From assembly GCA_002923375.1 (NCBI GenBank), contig BEIJ01000005.1, forward strand, positions 1 through 64,000: 64,000 nt of DNA. The letters are read 5' to 3'. Of the stretch, positions 17,655 to 27,039 are shown piece by piece. Made by a program: the position numbers and the translations under genes. The notes below the pieces were generated by a model, which worked only from the letters and a program-made list of their open reading frames with translations, was not told the DNA's origin and did no database searches. The stretch comes from a bacterium HR33. GTDB taxonomy: Bacteria > Gemmatimonadota > Gemmatimonadetes > Gemmatimonadales > GWC2-71-9. Every line of letters begins with the position of its first letter. Position 1 is the stretch's first letter.

Positions 17655-18782
17655 GTGACCGATACGCGCCGCCTCTTGTGGAACGGGTGGTACTACGATG
17701 GACAGACCGCCCGCCGCCATTCGGTGGAGGTGGAGGTGGGCTCGACGGGCCTGGCGCTGACTCTGGAAGACGGCAGTATGCGCCGGTGGATGTACCACGA
17801 GTTCCGCCAGGTTCAGGGATCCCGCCCCGGCGAACCGGTCCGGCTGGAACGGGGGCCCGATCCGCCCGAGATCTTGGTCGTGGAGGACCAGTCGTTTCTC
17901 GAGCGGTTGAAGGAGAACGCGCCGGGCGCGGCCCGCTCGTGGGTGACTCCCGCCGAGAGGCGCAAGCGGCAAAGGTGGCTCCTGGCTGCGGGGCTTTTGG
18001 GGCTGGGAGCAGTGGGTGCCGGCTACACCTGGGGCATTCCAATTCTCGCCGCTCGGGTGGCGGCGAAGATTCCTCCGGAGTGGGAGGTGCGTCTGGGGGA
18101 GTCTCTTGTGGAATCGGTCACATCCCAGGAGCGGATCTGCAGCGATCCGGAGCTCCAGCAGGCGGTGCAGGGGGTCGTGGAGCGCATGTCGCGAGAAGCC
18201 GGCAGCCGCTATTCGTTCCAGGCGACGGTGGTGGACGCTTCCATGGTCAACGCCTTCGCCGCTCCGGGAGGCTTCATCGTGATATACCGCGGGCTGCTGG
18301 AGATCACCGAATCACCCGAAGAGTTGGCCGGCGTGCTGGCTCACGAGATGCAGCATGTAATCCAGCAGCACGGAATCCGAGCGATCCTGCGCGAAGTTCC
18401 CCTGCGCCTGGTGGTTGCTGCGGTGGTGGGAGACTTAGGGACGGCCGGCCAGATGCTCACGACGGCCTCCTCGCTGGGGTCGCTGCGCTACCGGAGGGCT
18501 GACGAGGCTTCGGCGGACCGCGCAGGCGTGCTCATGCTCCAGAAGGCGGGTATCGATCCGAACGGGATGCTGGTGTTCTTCCGCAGGCTCGCCCAGCAGG
18601 AACGCGGGCTTCCCGAGTGGGTCGGTTACCTCTCCACCCATCCTCCAACTCGGGATCGGATCCGGAAGCTGGAAGCCCTCATCGCCGGAGTGGAAAAAGA
18701 CTGGCAGCCTCTCTTGGGGGGTAGGGACTGGGATCGCCTAAAGCGCTCCTGCGCGACCCTGGTCACCCCAGAGGTTTCTTAG
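17655..18782 (+). CDS. M48-family membrane-associated metallopeptidase
   Basis: 375 residues from a GTG start. The first 100 residues form a beta-rich soluble domain ([18 protein letters not shown]), then a membrane segment ([20 protein letters not shown], about 107-126). The peptidase domain has the zinc motif [12 protein letters not shown] and the third-ligand region [17 protein letters not shown], with [10 protein letters not shown] near the end, all typical of M48 (HtpX/BepA/Oma1-like). Likely periplasmic, for envelope protein quality control. Its 3' end overlaps the convergent lysK gene by 45 bases. Confidence 0.9.
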   Translation: MTDTRRLLWNGWYYDGQTARRHSVEVEVGSTGLALTLEDGSMRRWMYHEFRQVQGSRPGEPVRLERGPDPPEILVVEDQSFLERLKENAPGAARSWVTPAERRKRQRWLLAAGLLGLGAVGAGYTWGIPILAARVAAKIPPEWEVRLGESLVESVTSQERICSDPELQQAVQGVVERMSREAGSRYSFQATVVDASMVNAFAAPGGFIVIYRGLLEITESPEELAGVLAHEMQHVIQQHGIRAILREVPLRLVVAAVVGDLGTAGQMLTTASSLGSLRYRRADEASADRAGVLMLQKAGIDPNGMLVFFRRLAQQERGLPEWVGYLSTHPPTRDRIRKLEALIAGVEKDWQPLLGGRDWDRLKRSCATLVTPEVS

Positions 18783-19859
18783 CGCCGCCTCCAGCACGGA
18801 GATGGATTTCAGATACTCGGAAAGACTCTGCCGCTCGTCGGGCGTGTGGTCCAGGGAACTGTCCCCCGGACCGTACGCCACCATCGGCACTTCGGGCCAG
18901 GCGGGACCCACCACGTTCATGTCGGAAGTCCCGCTCTTCAGCACGAAGCGAGGGGCGCCTCCGGCACTCCTGATGGCAGACAGAAACGAGCTCACCAGCC
19001 TGTTGGACTTTCCCGCCTTGTAGGCGACCTCCGACCCGAGTTCCGTTACCTCTAGCGCCGCGCCGGATGCGGACTCGGCTAGGAGGCTCCGCAAGTCGCG
19101 CGCGATGTCCCCGGCCTCCGCTCCTAGAGGAAGGCGGAATCCTATACCCATCCGCACCACTCCGTACGGCCCGTCGTCCGAGGTCACGAAACTCCTGAGC
19201 GACGCGCTCAACCGGTTGAACACAGAATCGCCGCGAGCGCGCGCTCGGTTCCACTCGTCGCAATAAGCTCGAACCGCGTCCCACAACCGGACTCCCAACT
19301 CGGCCGGCGACGGATGCGGTCCCGCGGAATGCGAATGGGGCGCCCGCAGCGCCACGTTCACCACCAGCCGGCCGCGATATCCCAGGGTTATGCGATCCCA
19401 GCCGCTGGGCTCGCCGATGACACAGTAGGCCGGCGGTCCCGCCATGGTGGAGACGATATGCCGCGCGCCGCGGCTGGTGGCGGTTTCCTCCTCCACGGCC
19501 CCCACTACCGTCACCCGCCATCCCTCCGGAACGGCGGCGCGCGCGGCCGCCACCGCGAAAGCGCAGAGCGGACCCTTGGCGTCCACACTCCCCCTTCCGT
19601 ACAGCCAATCCCCCTCGATCCGCACCGGGATCTCTCCCGGGAAGGTGTCGATGTGGCCCAAGAGCAGCACCTCCGATGGTCCGTCCCCTTTACAACCGAT
19701 GGCGTTACCCGCCTCGTCCACCCGAGCGTCCAGGCCATGGCGGTCCATCCACCCGGCAAGGAACTGGCTGGCTTCGGCCTCCTTGCCGGACGGGCTGGGT
19801 ATGGCGACCAACTGCCTCAACAATTCGATCGCTTCCCGATCCGAGTCCTTGGGTGTCAC
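18738..19859 (-). CDS. lysK: [LysW]-lysine/ornithine hydrolase
   Basis: Zinc M20-family hydrolase that releases the finished amino acid (lysine or ornithine) from the carrier protein LysW. About 373 residues from GTG 19859; this start overlaps the lysJ stop as GTGA. Metal ligands and catalytic residues are seen in [35 protein letters not shown] and, late, [11 protein letters not shown]. It is the last gene of the six-gene LysW operon. The first in-frame ATG lies much further upstream inside lysJ and is unlikely to be used. Confidence 0.9.
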   Translation of the reverse strand: MTPKDSDREAIELLRQLVAIPSPSGKEAEASQFLAGWMDRHGLDARVDEAGNAIGCKGDGPSEVLLLGHIDTFPGEIPVRIEGDWLYGRGSVDAKGPLCAFAVAAARAAVPEGWRVTVVGAVEEETATSRGARHIVSTMAGPPAYCVIGEPSGWDRITLGYRGRLVVNVALRAPHSHSAGPHPSPAELGVRLWDAVRAYCDEWNRARARGDSVFNRLSASLRSFVTSDDGPYGVVRMGIGFRLPLGAEAGDIARDLRSLLAESASGAALEVTELGSEVAYKAGKSNRLVSSFLSAIRSAGGAPRFVLKSGTSDMNVVGPAWPEVPMVAYGPGDSSLDHTPDERQSLSEYLKSISVLEAALRNLWGDQGRAGAL

Positions 19860-21046
19860 CGGCGTTCTTCCAATACGTCTTTGACGATCTCCAAGCCCCG
19901 CTCCAAATCGTCGCGGGAGATCGTCAGGGGAGGGAGCAGCCTTAGAACCTGGCGGCCGGCGGGTATCGCCCACACCCCCCTAGACATGAGCTCTTTGAGA
20001 ATCGGGGTTACCGGTTGCTTCAGTGCTATGCCGATCATGAGCCCGCGGCCGCGTACTTCTTCCACTACCGGCGAATCGATGGAACGCAGCTCTTCCATCG
20101 CCCATGTCCCGAGTTCGGCCGCTTTCTGAGGGAGGCTTTCTTCCCGAATCACCCGAAGTGCCGCTCGGCTCGCGGCGCAGGCCAGAGGATTTCCTCCGAA
20201 GGTGCTCCCGTGCGTCCCGGGGTCGAATTTGCCCAGTCCCTCCCGCCAAGCAGCGGCTCCCATCGGTATGCCCCCGCCGAGCGCTTTTCCGAGGACCACT
20301 ACGTCGGGGGCGAGGTCGAAATGTTCGCAGGCGAACCATCGCCCGGTTCGCCCCAAACCGGTCTGAATTTCGTCGATGATCAGCAGCGCTCCGGTCTCGT
20401 CGCAGCGCCGCCGCGCAGCCCGGAGGAATTCCGCGCTGAGAGGGCGCACTCCAGCCTCGCCCTGGATGATCTCCAAAACGACCGCGGCGGTTTCCTCGGT
20501 GACGGCCGCGCGCAGAGCCGCAACGTCGTCGGGCGCTACATGGGTGAACCCGGGCACCAGAGGCTCGAAAGGTTTGCGGTACTGTTCCGTTCCGGTGGCG
20601 CTCAGGGCCCCGAGGGTACGCCCGTGGAAACCTCCCAGCAGGGCCACGAACTTGGTTCGTCCGGTTGCTTTGCGGGCGAACTTGAGGGCCGCCTCCACCG
20701 CCTCGGCGCCGGAATTGCAGGGATGTATCCGGGTGATGGCACCGCGATCGGTCTGTCCTAAGTGTTCCCGCAACACGGCGGCGAGATCGGCAAACCACAA
20801 AGCCCGCTGATCGTTGTAACTGCTCTCCAACTGCATTATCAACCGGGCTGATTGTTCGGCGATGGCGCGCACAATTGCCGGATGGCTGTGCCCCAAGGAT
20901 GCCCATCCGTGCGCGCCTCCGAGATCGAGGTACTCGCGTCCTTCCTGATCGAACAAACGGGCACCCTCGCCGCGCACCAGCACCACGGGGCGGCGCGCCA
21001 CTCCCCCGGAAGAGTGCCGTTCCTCGATCTCGGCGTACTCAGTCAC
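19856..21046 (-). CDS. lysJ: [LysW]-aminoadipate/glutamate semialdehyde aminotransferase
   Basis: Class III PLP aminotransferase that transaminates the LysW-bound semialdehyde, equivalent to ArgD. 396 residues from a GTG start. The PLP lysine is in [15 protein letters not shown], with upstream PLP-contact region [14 protein letters not shown] and [13 protein letters not shown] from the neighbouring subunit. It overlaps lysZ by eight bases and lysK by four, so the operon is translationally coupled. Within a LysW operon, a carrier-bound substrate is expected rather than N-acetylornithine. Confidence 0.9.
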   Translation of the reverse strand: MTEYAEIEERHSSGGVARRPVVLVRGEGARLFDQEGREYLDLGGAHGWASLGHSHPAIVRAIAEQSARLIMQLESSYNDQRALWFADLAAVLREHLGQTDRGAITRIHPCNSGAEAVEAALKFARKATGRTKFVALLGGFHGRTLGALSATGTEQYRKPFEPLVPGFTHVAPDDVAALRAAVTEETAAVVLEIIQGEAGVRPLSAEFLRAARRRCDETGALLIIDEIQTGLGRTGRWFACEHFDLAPDVVVLGKALGGGIPMGAAAWREGLGKFDPGTHGSTFGGNPLACAASRAALRVIREESLPQKAAELGTWAMEELRSIDSPVVEEVRGRGLMIGIALKQPVTPILKELMSRGVWAIPAGRQVLRLLPPLTISRDDLERGLEIVKDVLEERR

Positions 21047-21845
21047 CGATTAGGGTTCCCTCGCCGGAGAGCGCGCGATGCAGCGGCCGCGGCAGGCGGC
21101 CGTCGGCTATGATGACGCGCTTCACCCCCGCAGCGAGCGCTTCCTTGGCTCCCAGGATCTTCTTTTTCATGCGCCCCCCGGCCAACTCTATCAGCCGGTC
21201 CAGTTCCGAAGGGTGGGCTTTGCGGATCAGGGTGGACTCATCGGGAAACCGTTCCAGCAGTCCCGGCACGTCGGTGAGCAAAATGAGCGCGTCCGCCCCC
21301 AGCGAGCCTGCGGTCACGGCCGCGGCGCGATCGCCGTCCACGTTTATCGCTTCACCCTTGAAGCTGATCGCCGGCGGGGTCAGCACCGGAAGGTATCCGT
21401 GCTGCAGGAGCAACCGTATCAGGTCCGAGTTTACCCGTTCCACCCGGCCGGTGTAGTCGTCTCTCAGAACTATCTGGCGCCCGTCTCTTACGATCTTTAT
21501 CGCTTCCTTCCGCGGGCCCTCCCAAAGCCTCCCGTCCAGCCCCGAAAGGCCGACCGCATTCACCCCGCGGCGGTGTAATCGCTCGACCCAGGCCTTGTTG
21601 AGCTGGCCGCAATAGACCATCTCGAAAATTTCCAGGGTCCTGCGGTCGGTTCTCCTGGAAGTATATCCGCTCGGCGAGGTCACGAACTCCGGGGGGTGCC
21701 CGAGCTTGGTGGCGACTTCGTTGGTCAGTTCGGCACCGCCGTGGATCAGCACCAGTTTCCGGCCGGCGCGTAACAACTCGGCAACGTCGTCCGCGATCAG
21801 GTCGTGATTCAGGGCGGAACCTCCGCCGACCTTTACTACCAGCAC
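21039..21845 (-). CDS. lysZ: [LysW]-aminoadipate/glutamate kinase
   Basis: Amino-acid kinase family enzyme (ArgB/LysZ) phosphorylating the side-chain carboxylate of the LysW-bound amino acid. 268 residues from a GTG start. The N-terminal phosphate-binding segment is VVKVGGGSALNHDL, followed by LVLIHGGAELTNEVA, the nucleotide-binding INVDGDRAAAVTAGSLGADALILLTDVPGL and the late KKKILGAKEALAAGVKRVII. The gene starts 13 bases after lysY ends. Confidence 0.9.
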   Translation of the reverse strand: MLVVKVGGGSALNHDLIADDVAELLRAGRKLVLIHGGAELTNEVATKLGHPPEFVTSPSGYTSRRTDRRTLEIFEMVYCGQLNKAWVERLHRRGVNAVGLSGLDGRLWEGPRKEAIKIVRDGRQIVLRDDYTGRVERVNSDLIRLLLQHGYLPVLTPPAISFKGEAINVDGDRAAAVTAGSLGADALILLTDVPGLLERFPDESTLIRKAHPSELDRLIELAGGRMKKKILGAKEALAAGVKRVIIADGRLPRPLHRALSGEGTLIGD

Positions 21846-21858
21846 GGTCGCAAGACGC

Positions 21859-22902
21859 TCAAATGGGATGAAGCCCGGGGAACCAGAGCCCGGCGGTCTC
21901 TTCCCAGCCCATCATGAGATTCATGCACTGTACCGCGGTGCCGGCCGCTCCCTTCATGAGATTGTCCAGGGCGGCCACCACGACCACCCGATGAGAAGGA
22001 GAGCGCCGGTCCGCCTCGAACCCGATGTCGCAGTAGTTGCTGCCCGCCAAAATCTTGGGTTCCGGGTACCGGTAGATGCCGGTTTTCTGGCGCACCAGCC
22101 TCACGAACGGTTCGTTTTCGTAGCGCTCTCGGTACAGCTTCCACAGATCCCGGTCTTCTACCGCGCTCTCGAGAAAACAGTGTGCGGTGACCAGGGCACC
22201 GCGCACCAATTCTACGGCCGTGACCGAAAAGGAGAGCTCGAACCCGCCGCCGAGGGCTTGCCGTATTTCCGCTTCGTGCCGGTGGCCCGTGGGCATGAAA
22301 GACCGAACCGCGCCCGCCCGCTCCGGGTGGTGGGATGCCTCAGTGGGGTGGGCTCCTCCTTCGGACGATCCCACTTTGACGTCGGCTACGGCGCTTCTGA
22401 GCAGTCCCGCCCTGGCCAGCGGTTCCAGGGCCAGGATGGTGACGGCCGCGTTGCAGCCCACTCCGGATGCATAGCGCGCGCCCCGGAGCCGGTTCCGATT
22501 GATTTCAGGAAGCCCGTAAACGAAGCGCTCGAGCCACGGGGCTGCAGGGTGCTCCGCGCCGTACCACTCGGCGTACTCCTCGGGGTCGTCCAGTCTGAAG
22601 TCCGCCGAGCAGTCCACTATCCGTTCCGCCAGGGTGGCGTAGTGATCGATGGTGCGCGCCGCCTCTCCGTGGGGGAGCGCCAAGAACAGGATGTCGCAGG
22701 GTGCAAGTTCCCGAACCGATACGAACTTGAGGTCGGTTACGCGGCGTAAATTGGGATGCACGGTGTGGACGTATTGTCCCGCGCGGCTCTCGGAGGTGAC
22801 CTGGGAAACGGTCACATGGGGGTGAAACAGGAGGAGCCTCAGCAGCTCTCCCCCAACATACCCGCCCCCGCCCACGATCGCCGCGCGCGCCTGGTCGCTC
22901 AC
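21859..22902 (-). CDS. lysY: [LysW]-aminoadipyl/glutamyl-phosphate reductase
   Basis: NADPH-dependent reductase, ArgC/LysY type, converting the LysW-bound acyl phosphate to the semialdehyde. 347 residues. Rossmann motif [17 protein letters not shown]. The catalytic Cys is in the LysY-style context [14 protein letters not shown] rather than the SPGCYPT of classical ArgC, which supports the carrier-dependent pathway. [23 protein letters not shown] is also typical. The GTG start overlaps the lysX stop by four bases. Confidence 0.9.
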   Translation of the reverse strand: MSDQARAAIVGGGGYVGGELLRLLLFHPHVTVSQVTSESRAGQYVHTVHPNLRRVTDLKFVSVRELAPCDILFLALPHGEAARTIDHYATLAERIVDCSADFRLDDPEEYAEWYGAEHPAAPWLERFVYGLPEINRNRLRGARYASGVGCNAAVTILALEPLARAGLLRSAVADVKVGSSEGGAHPTEASHHPERAGAVRSFMPTGHRHEAEIRQALGGGFELSFSVTAVELVRGALVTAHCFLESAVEDRDLWKLYRERYENEPFVRLVRQKTGIYRYPEPKILAGSNYCDIGFEADRRSPSHRVVVVAALDNLMKGAAGTAVQCMNLMMGWEETAGLWFPGLHPI

Positions 22903-23786
22903 TTGAGCAGAGCCGGGGCCTCGAGCGCTTCCGGATCGCGCGCCACCTGGAGGACGTAGTCTGCTACCCGGCCAGGAATGTCAACCCCGGTCACGGCTAT
23001 GCTGTTGCGGAACTCCATGGTGTAGTTCACCTCGTTCACCAGCAGGCGGCCGTCCTTGGTTTCCAGCAGATCTATAGCCACGACCCCTCCGCCCACGGCT
23101 CGAGCTGCGGCTACCGAAAGGCGGTTGAGCTCCTCGGTTACCGGGCAGTTTTGAGCGCGCCCTCCCCGTGCCGTGTTGGTAATCCAGTGGTCCGAGTAGC
23201 GATAAATGGCGCAGATCGTCTCGTCGCCCACCACGAAGGAACGGATATCCCTGGCCGGCTTGTCGATGTACTCCTGGATGTAGAAGATCGAATGATGGTA
23301 GCTGCCCAGGATCTCTTTGTGCTCCAGAATCGCTTCGGCGGCGTCCCGGTCGTTCACCTTGGAGAGGAGCCTTCCCCACGATCCCACCGCCGGCTTGAGC
23401 ACCACGGGATAGCCGATCTCCTCGATCGCCCTCAGGGCCGACTCGGGCGTGAAGGCGATTCGGCATCGCGGAGTGGGAACCCCGGCTCTCACCAGAGCCG
23501 ACGTGGTCTCCAGTTTGTTTCCGCAAACCAGGGCCACGCCGTAGGTATTGACCGTGGGTACGCCCAAGTCGTGCAGCAGCCGCAGCGCGTAGAGCGCGCG
23601 GGAGTGGTTGATGCAGCGCTCCAAAACCACGTCGAAGCGCCCCCACGAGTCCCGCTGGAAGTCGAAGATTATCTGCCGGTCGTCCAGCATCTCCACTTGG
23701 GCGCCGCGCTCGGTCAGGGCTTTGATCAGAAGCTTTTCCTCCACTCGCACCCGGGAGTGGAGCATCCCTATGCGGATCGGACCCAT
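22899..23786 (-). CDS. lysX: LysX/ArgX ATP-grasp ligase ([LysW]-amino acid ligase)
   Basis: ATP-grasp enzyme that joins the alpha-amino group of aminoadipate and/or glutamate to the C-terminal Glu of LysW. 295 residues. It shows [19 protein letters not shown], the ATP-binding [14 protein letters not shown], substrate-loop region [15 protein letters not shown] and Mg-binding [13 protein letters not shown]. These are characteristic of the LysX group rather than RimK. Whether it handles aminoadipate (lysine), glutamate (arginine) or both cannot be decided from this window. It starts six bases after lysW. Confidence 0.93.
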   Translation of the reverse strand: MGPIRIGMLHSRVRVEEKLLIKALTERGAQVEMLDDRQIIFDFQRDSWGRFDVVLERCINHSRALYALRLLHDLGVPTVNTYGVALVCGNKLETTSALVRAGVPTPRCRIAFTPESALRAIEEIGYPVVLKPAVGSWGRLLSKVNDRDAAEAILEHKEILGSYHHSIFYIQEYIDKPARDIRSFVVGDETICAIYRYSDHWITNTARGGRAQNCPVTEELNRLSVAAARAVGGGVVAIDLLETKDGRLLVNEVNYTMEFRNSIAVTGVDIPGRVADYVLQVARDPEALEAPALLK

Positions 23787-23792
23787 GGCAGG

Positions 23793-23966
23793 CTACTCGC
23801 CCCAGTCTTCTTCTTCTTCGGGGGCGGGCCTGAGAGTGACCGACCCGTCGCGTACTACTTCCAGTTCCAAGCCGCAGTCGCCGCACTGAACGATTTCACC
23901 GGAGATCACGTCGTCGTTAAGCGCGATCTTGGCGGCGCACTCGGGGCATTCGGCAGCAAGACTCAT
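23793..23966 (-). CDS. lysW: amino-group carrier protein LysW
   Basis: 57-residue acidic carrier on whose C-terminal Glu intermediates are assembled and protected. A zinc-ribbon with four Cys is present: CPECAAKI and [10 protein letters not shown]. The C-terminus is EEEEDWGE, the diagnostic EDWGE tail whose last Glu is the attachment site. ATG 23966 is chosen over an upstream in-frame Met because AAAGGA lies seven bases before it. It is the first gene of the lysWXYZJK operon. A TAGAAT at 23999-23994 (minus strand) could be its -10 box. Confidence 0.95.
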   Translation of the reverse strand: MSLAAECPECAAKIALNDDVISGEIVQCGDCGLELEVVRDGSVTLRPAPEEEEDWGE

Positions 23967-24076
23967 AACGATCCTTTGAAATGGGAACACTCAATTCTAG
24001 CAGCCCGCGGCGCTTTGGAGTAGCGGCGCGGGCCGGTTGCTTTGGGGGTGAGTCAAGAGCTAACCTTTTCCCCTAA

Positions 24077-24463
24077 ATGCCGTCTATGACCCTTTACCAC
24101 CGGACCACCATCGGCGAAGCCCGCAGGATCGTGCACCGCGGGTTCCAGGATGAGAAGTGGGGTTTTATCTGCGATGATCCGGTCTCCCCCCGGCAGATCA
24201 AGGTCATGGGTGTATGGCTCACCGACCGGGTGCTGGAGCGGGACGAAGGACCTCCGGGAGACGCCATGCTGGAGGTGGTGGTGGATGCGGACGAAAACCT
24301 CATCCGCGCGTTCGAGATCGAGGGCGCCATACCTAACGGCAGGCTGTGGGTGGTCCCTGCCGAAGTGCTCAATCCCCGCGCCAAAGTCAGAATATTGTCG
24401 GTAGACCCGAGGACCTCGTGGTCCTACGAGCGAGACGATCTGGACCGAGAAGAGGAGTTGTGA
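24077..24463 (+). CDS. uncharacterised 128-residue protein (possible ART-like fold)
   Basis: Not firmly recognised. The N-terminus reads TLYHRTTIGEARRIVHRGFQD and later GVWLTDRVLERD. A short His-containing strand followed by a helix and a GF, then a strand with G-W/Y-L-T/S, resembles the layout of small ADP-ribosyltransferase-like or related RNA-phosphotransferase-like domains; this is a guess from pattern. The C-terminus is very acidic (YERDDLDREEEL). The stop overlaps the first candidate start of the M28 peptidase. Met at 24086 is an alternative start. No toxin or antitoxin partner is obvious. Confidence 0.6.
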   Translation: MPSMTLYHRTTIGEARRIVHRGFQDEKWGFICDDPVSPRQIKVMGVWLTDRVLERDEGPPGDAMLEVVVDADENLIRAFEIEGAIPNGRLWVVPAEVLNPRAKVRILSVDPRTSWSYERDDLDREEEL

Positions 24464-24465
24464 CC

Positions 24466-26022
24466 TTGAAAAAACTCAATCTGTGGTTCGCGGCTCAGCT
24501 CTGCCTGTGGACGTTTCCTGCGGCGGCCCAAACTTTTCGCACCGACGATCCGGTGATCAAACGGATGTGGGAGGAAGGGATGGAGCGATCCCAGGTGGAA
24601 ACCCTGGCACAGGCTCTGATGGATTCCATAGGGCCGCGGCTGAGCGGCACCCCCGGCTTCGAGGCGGCGGCCAACTGGTTGCTGGAAATCTACCGGCGCT
24701 TCGGGATCGAAGCGCGCAAAGAGCAATACGGAACTTGGCGGGGCTGGCGAATGGGAGCGGTGCACGTGGACCTGGTAGCTCCCCGCGTCCAGACCCTGGA
24801 AGCCAAGCTTTTGGCCTGGAGTCCGGGCACGGCCGGGAAGGCGATCGAAGGCGACGTGGTGGTTATCCCCGAGTTCGGCTCCGCGGCAGAAGCCAGCCGG
24901 TGGTTATCCGAAGTGCGCGGCAAGATCGTTCTGGCTTCCGCTCCCGAGCCTAGCTGCCGCGAGCCCGAAGCCTTCCAGCGGCTGGCGAGGGCCGAGACCT
25001 ACCTGGCCTGGCAGCGAGAGCGGCAGGCACGATTCGATTCCTGGTCGCGAAGGCTGAGCGCTTTGGGTGGGGATCAGGCGCACCAGCGACTGGAGCAGGC
25101 CGGGGCGATCGCCATACTCACTTCCCGCTGGTCTCAAGGCTGGGGGGTAAACAAGATCTTCAACGCCTCCACCGAGCGGGCAGTCTCTCTGGATCTTTCC
25201 TGCGAGGACTACGGGTTGCTGTACCGGCTGGCAACCAACCATCAGGGACCGCGGGTGCGGATTTACGCCGAAGCCGAGGACCTCGGCACGGTGCCGATGT
25301 ACAACGTGATCGCCGAGCTCAAAGGGAGCGAGCTTCCCGGCGAGTACGTCATGCTTTCGGCGCATCTCGATTCCTGGCACGGGGCTACGGGGACGACCGA
25401 CAACGGAACCGGTACCATCACTATGCTGGAGGCGATGCGAATCCTAAAAGCCGCCTATCCCCGCCCCCGGCGCACGATATTGGTGGGGCATTGGGGTGGC
25501 GAAGAACAGGGGCTAATCGGTTCCCGCGCTTTCACCGAAGATCATCCCGAAGTGGTGGAGAACCTTCAAGTGCTGTTCAATCAGGACAACGGCACCTGGA
25601 GAGTGGAATACATTCAGGCGCAGGGGCTGGCCCGGGCCGGGGAGCACATAGCCCGCTGGATCTCTCTCGTCCCGACCGAGATCAGCGAGCACATCCGACT
25701 CGATTTCCCGGGTCCCCAGGAGGTTGGAGGAAGCGATCACGTTTCCTTCTTATGCCGCGGAGCTCCGGGCTTGAGGCTTCAGTCCCACTATCCCGATTAC
25801 CGGCAGTACACCTGGCATACCAATCGGGACACTTACGACAAGATCGTCTTCGACGATCTCAAGAACAACGCGACTCTGGCGGCGATGCTGGCTTACGCGG
25901 CTTCCGAGGATCCCGAACGCGTTCCCAGAGATCGCTCGGTGCTCCCGCCGGACCCGCGCACCGGACGGCCCCGAGATTGGATCCAGTGCCGCCCGGCGCG
26001 CCGAAGCTGGGAGGCCCGCTAG
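24466..26022 (+). CDS. exported M28-family zinc peptidase
   Basis: About 518 residues with a signal peptide (LKKLNLWFAAQLCLWTFPAAAQ). M28 binuclear zinc ligands are visible: SAHLDSWHGATGTTDNGTG (His and bridging Asp), GHWGGEEQGLIGS (Glu pair), LFNQDNGTW (Asp) and YTWHTNRDTYDKI (His). A PA-type domain may lie before the catalytic core (about 130-250). TTG 24466 is chosen because AGAGGAG lies eight bases upstream; GTG 24460 is the other option. It probably degrades peptides in the periplasm or outside the cell. It meets the convergent TPR gene with a four-base overlap. Confidence 0.9.
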   Translation: MKKLNLWFAAQLCLWTFPAAAQTFRTDDPVIKRMWEEGMERSQVETLAQALMDSIGPRLSGTPGFEAAANWLLEIYRRFGIEARKEQYGTWRGWRMGAVHVDLVAPRVQTLEAKLLAWSPGTAGKAIEGDVVVIPEFGSAAEASRWLSEVRGKIVLASAPEPSCREPEAFQRLARAETYLAWQRERQARFDSWSRRLSALGGDQAHQRLEQAGAIAILTSRWSQGWGVNKIFNASTERAVSLDLSCEDYGLLYRLATNHQGPRVRIYAEAEDLGTVPMYNVIAELKGSELPGEYVMLSAHLDSWHGATGTTDNGTGTITMLEAMRILKAAYPRPRRTILVGHWGGEEQGLIGSRAFTEDHPEVVENLQVLFNQDNGTWRVEYIQAQGLARAGEHIARWISLVPTEISEHIRLDFPGPQEVGGSDHVSFLCRGAPGLRLQSHYPDYRQYTWHTNRDTYDKIVFDDLKNNATLAAMLAYAASEDPERVPRDRSVLPPDPRTGRPRDWIQCRPARRSWEAR

Positions 26023-26909
26023 CGACCGCCCGCGGCCGCCAGCTTCTGCCTGGCGTAGCGGCGGGTAAACGCCGAAGGGGGGTTGTGAGCCGTAGCCAAA
26101 TCGTAGGCTTTTCGGTACAGCTCCATCGCCTTGTCCCGCTGGCCCATCTGCTCATAGGTCATGGCCAGCAGGCAGTGCATGAAAGGATCGCGTTCGTTAC
26201 CGGGGGTCCCGATCGCTTTGGTTAGGTGTTCCTCCGCCGCCTTGAGGTCCCCGGTGTACAGAGCCACGTATCCCGCGAGGTACGGGAAGAAGCGTTCCTG
26301 GTCTTTCGCCATCTCGGGATCGCTGTCCAGGATCCTGCGGGCTTCCTCTACGTGGCGCCGGGCCTCTTCCGCGTTCCCTCTCCGAGCCGCTATCCGGCCG
26401 AGGGCGTGAGCCAGACGGTAGTCCCACAGACTCTTGGGATGAGTCCTGGGCTCCGGCTCCTTGGTCCCGAGCTCGTAGCCGAGCCGGTACATGCGCTCGG
26501 CGGTATCGAAGTCCCCCGCGTCCAAGCACACACGCCCCACTTCGTTGGCCATCTCACCCTGCTGGTAGAAGGCGTTCTGGGGATCGTCCTGTTCCCGGCT
26601 CTTCCAGTAAGCGATGACCTGTTCCTGATACTTCACCGCCGTGGCGCAGTCTCCCTCGAAGCCGTAAGACATCGCCATGCGTCTCTGGGCCGCCGCCTTC
26701 GCTTCGGCGTCCGGCGCCGTCTCTATAAGCCGGGCGAGGATCGCCCGAGCTTCCGCGTGCCGGCCTTCCCGGTCGAGCTGCATTGCCTGCCTTAGACTGT
26801 CGGCCCGGGGCCCTCTTCCCATACCTTGAGCGGCCACCGGGTCGGGCTGGCAGATTACTGCTGCAAGTCCTAGAGCCCCGAGCAGCATTCCGCGAATTTC
26901 CGGTTTCAT
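26019..26909 (-). CDS. exported TPR-repeat protein
   Basis: 296 residues with a signal peptide (MLLGALGLAAVICQPDPVAAQ) and a series of tetratricopeptide-type helical pairs through most of the length, for example REGRHAEARAILARLIE, AGDFDTAERMYRLGYELG, RGNAEEARRHVEEARRIL, TGDLKAAEEHLTKAIG and MGQRDKAMELYRKAYDLA. Probably a periplasmic protein-protein interaction scaffold; no catalytic motif seen. Divergent from the M14 peptidase gene. Confidence 0.85.
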   Translation of the reverse strand: MKPEIRGMLLGALGLAAVICQPDPVAAQGMGRGPRADSLRQAMQLDREGRHAEARAILARLIETAPDAEAKAAAQRRMAMSYGFEGDCATAVKYQEQVIAYWKSREQDDPQNAFYQQGEMANEVGRVCLDAGDFDTAERMYRLGYELGTKEPEPRTHPKSLWDYRLAHALGRIAARRGNAEEARRHVEEARRILDSDPEMAKDQERFFPYLAGYVALYTGDLKAAEEHLTKAIGTPGNERDPFMHCLLAMTYEQMGQRDKAMELYRKAYDLATAHNPPSAFTRRYARQKLAAAGGR

Positions 26910-27039
26910 GGTTTCAAACTCCTCCGTGAGGTTGGCATGCTGAGGGTCTGGTCCACTAAGTTACGCCTCTGAGCGCCGGGGCGTTGAGGGGTCGGTGGAG
27001 AAGCTCCGGCGGGTAACTTTGCTGAGGCGACTGGAGGTG

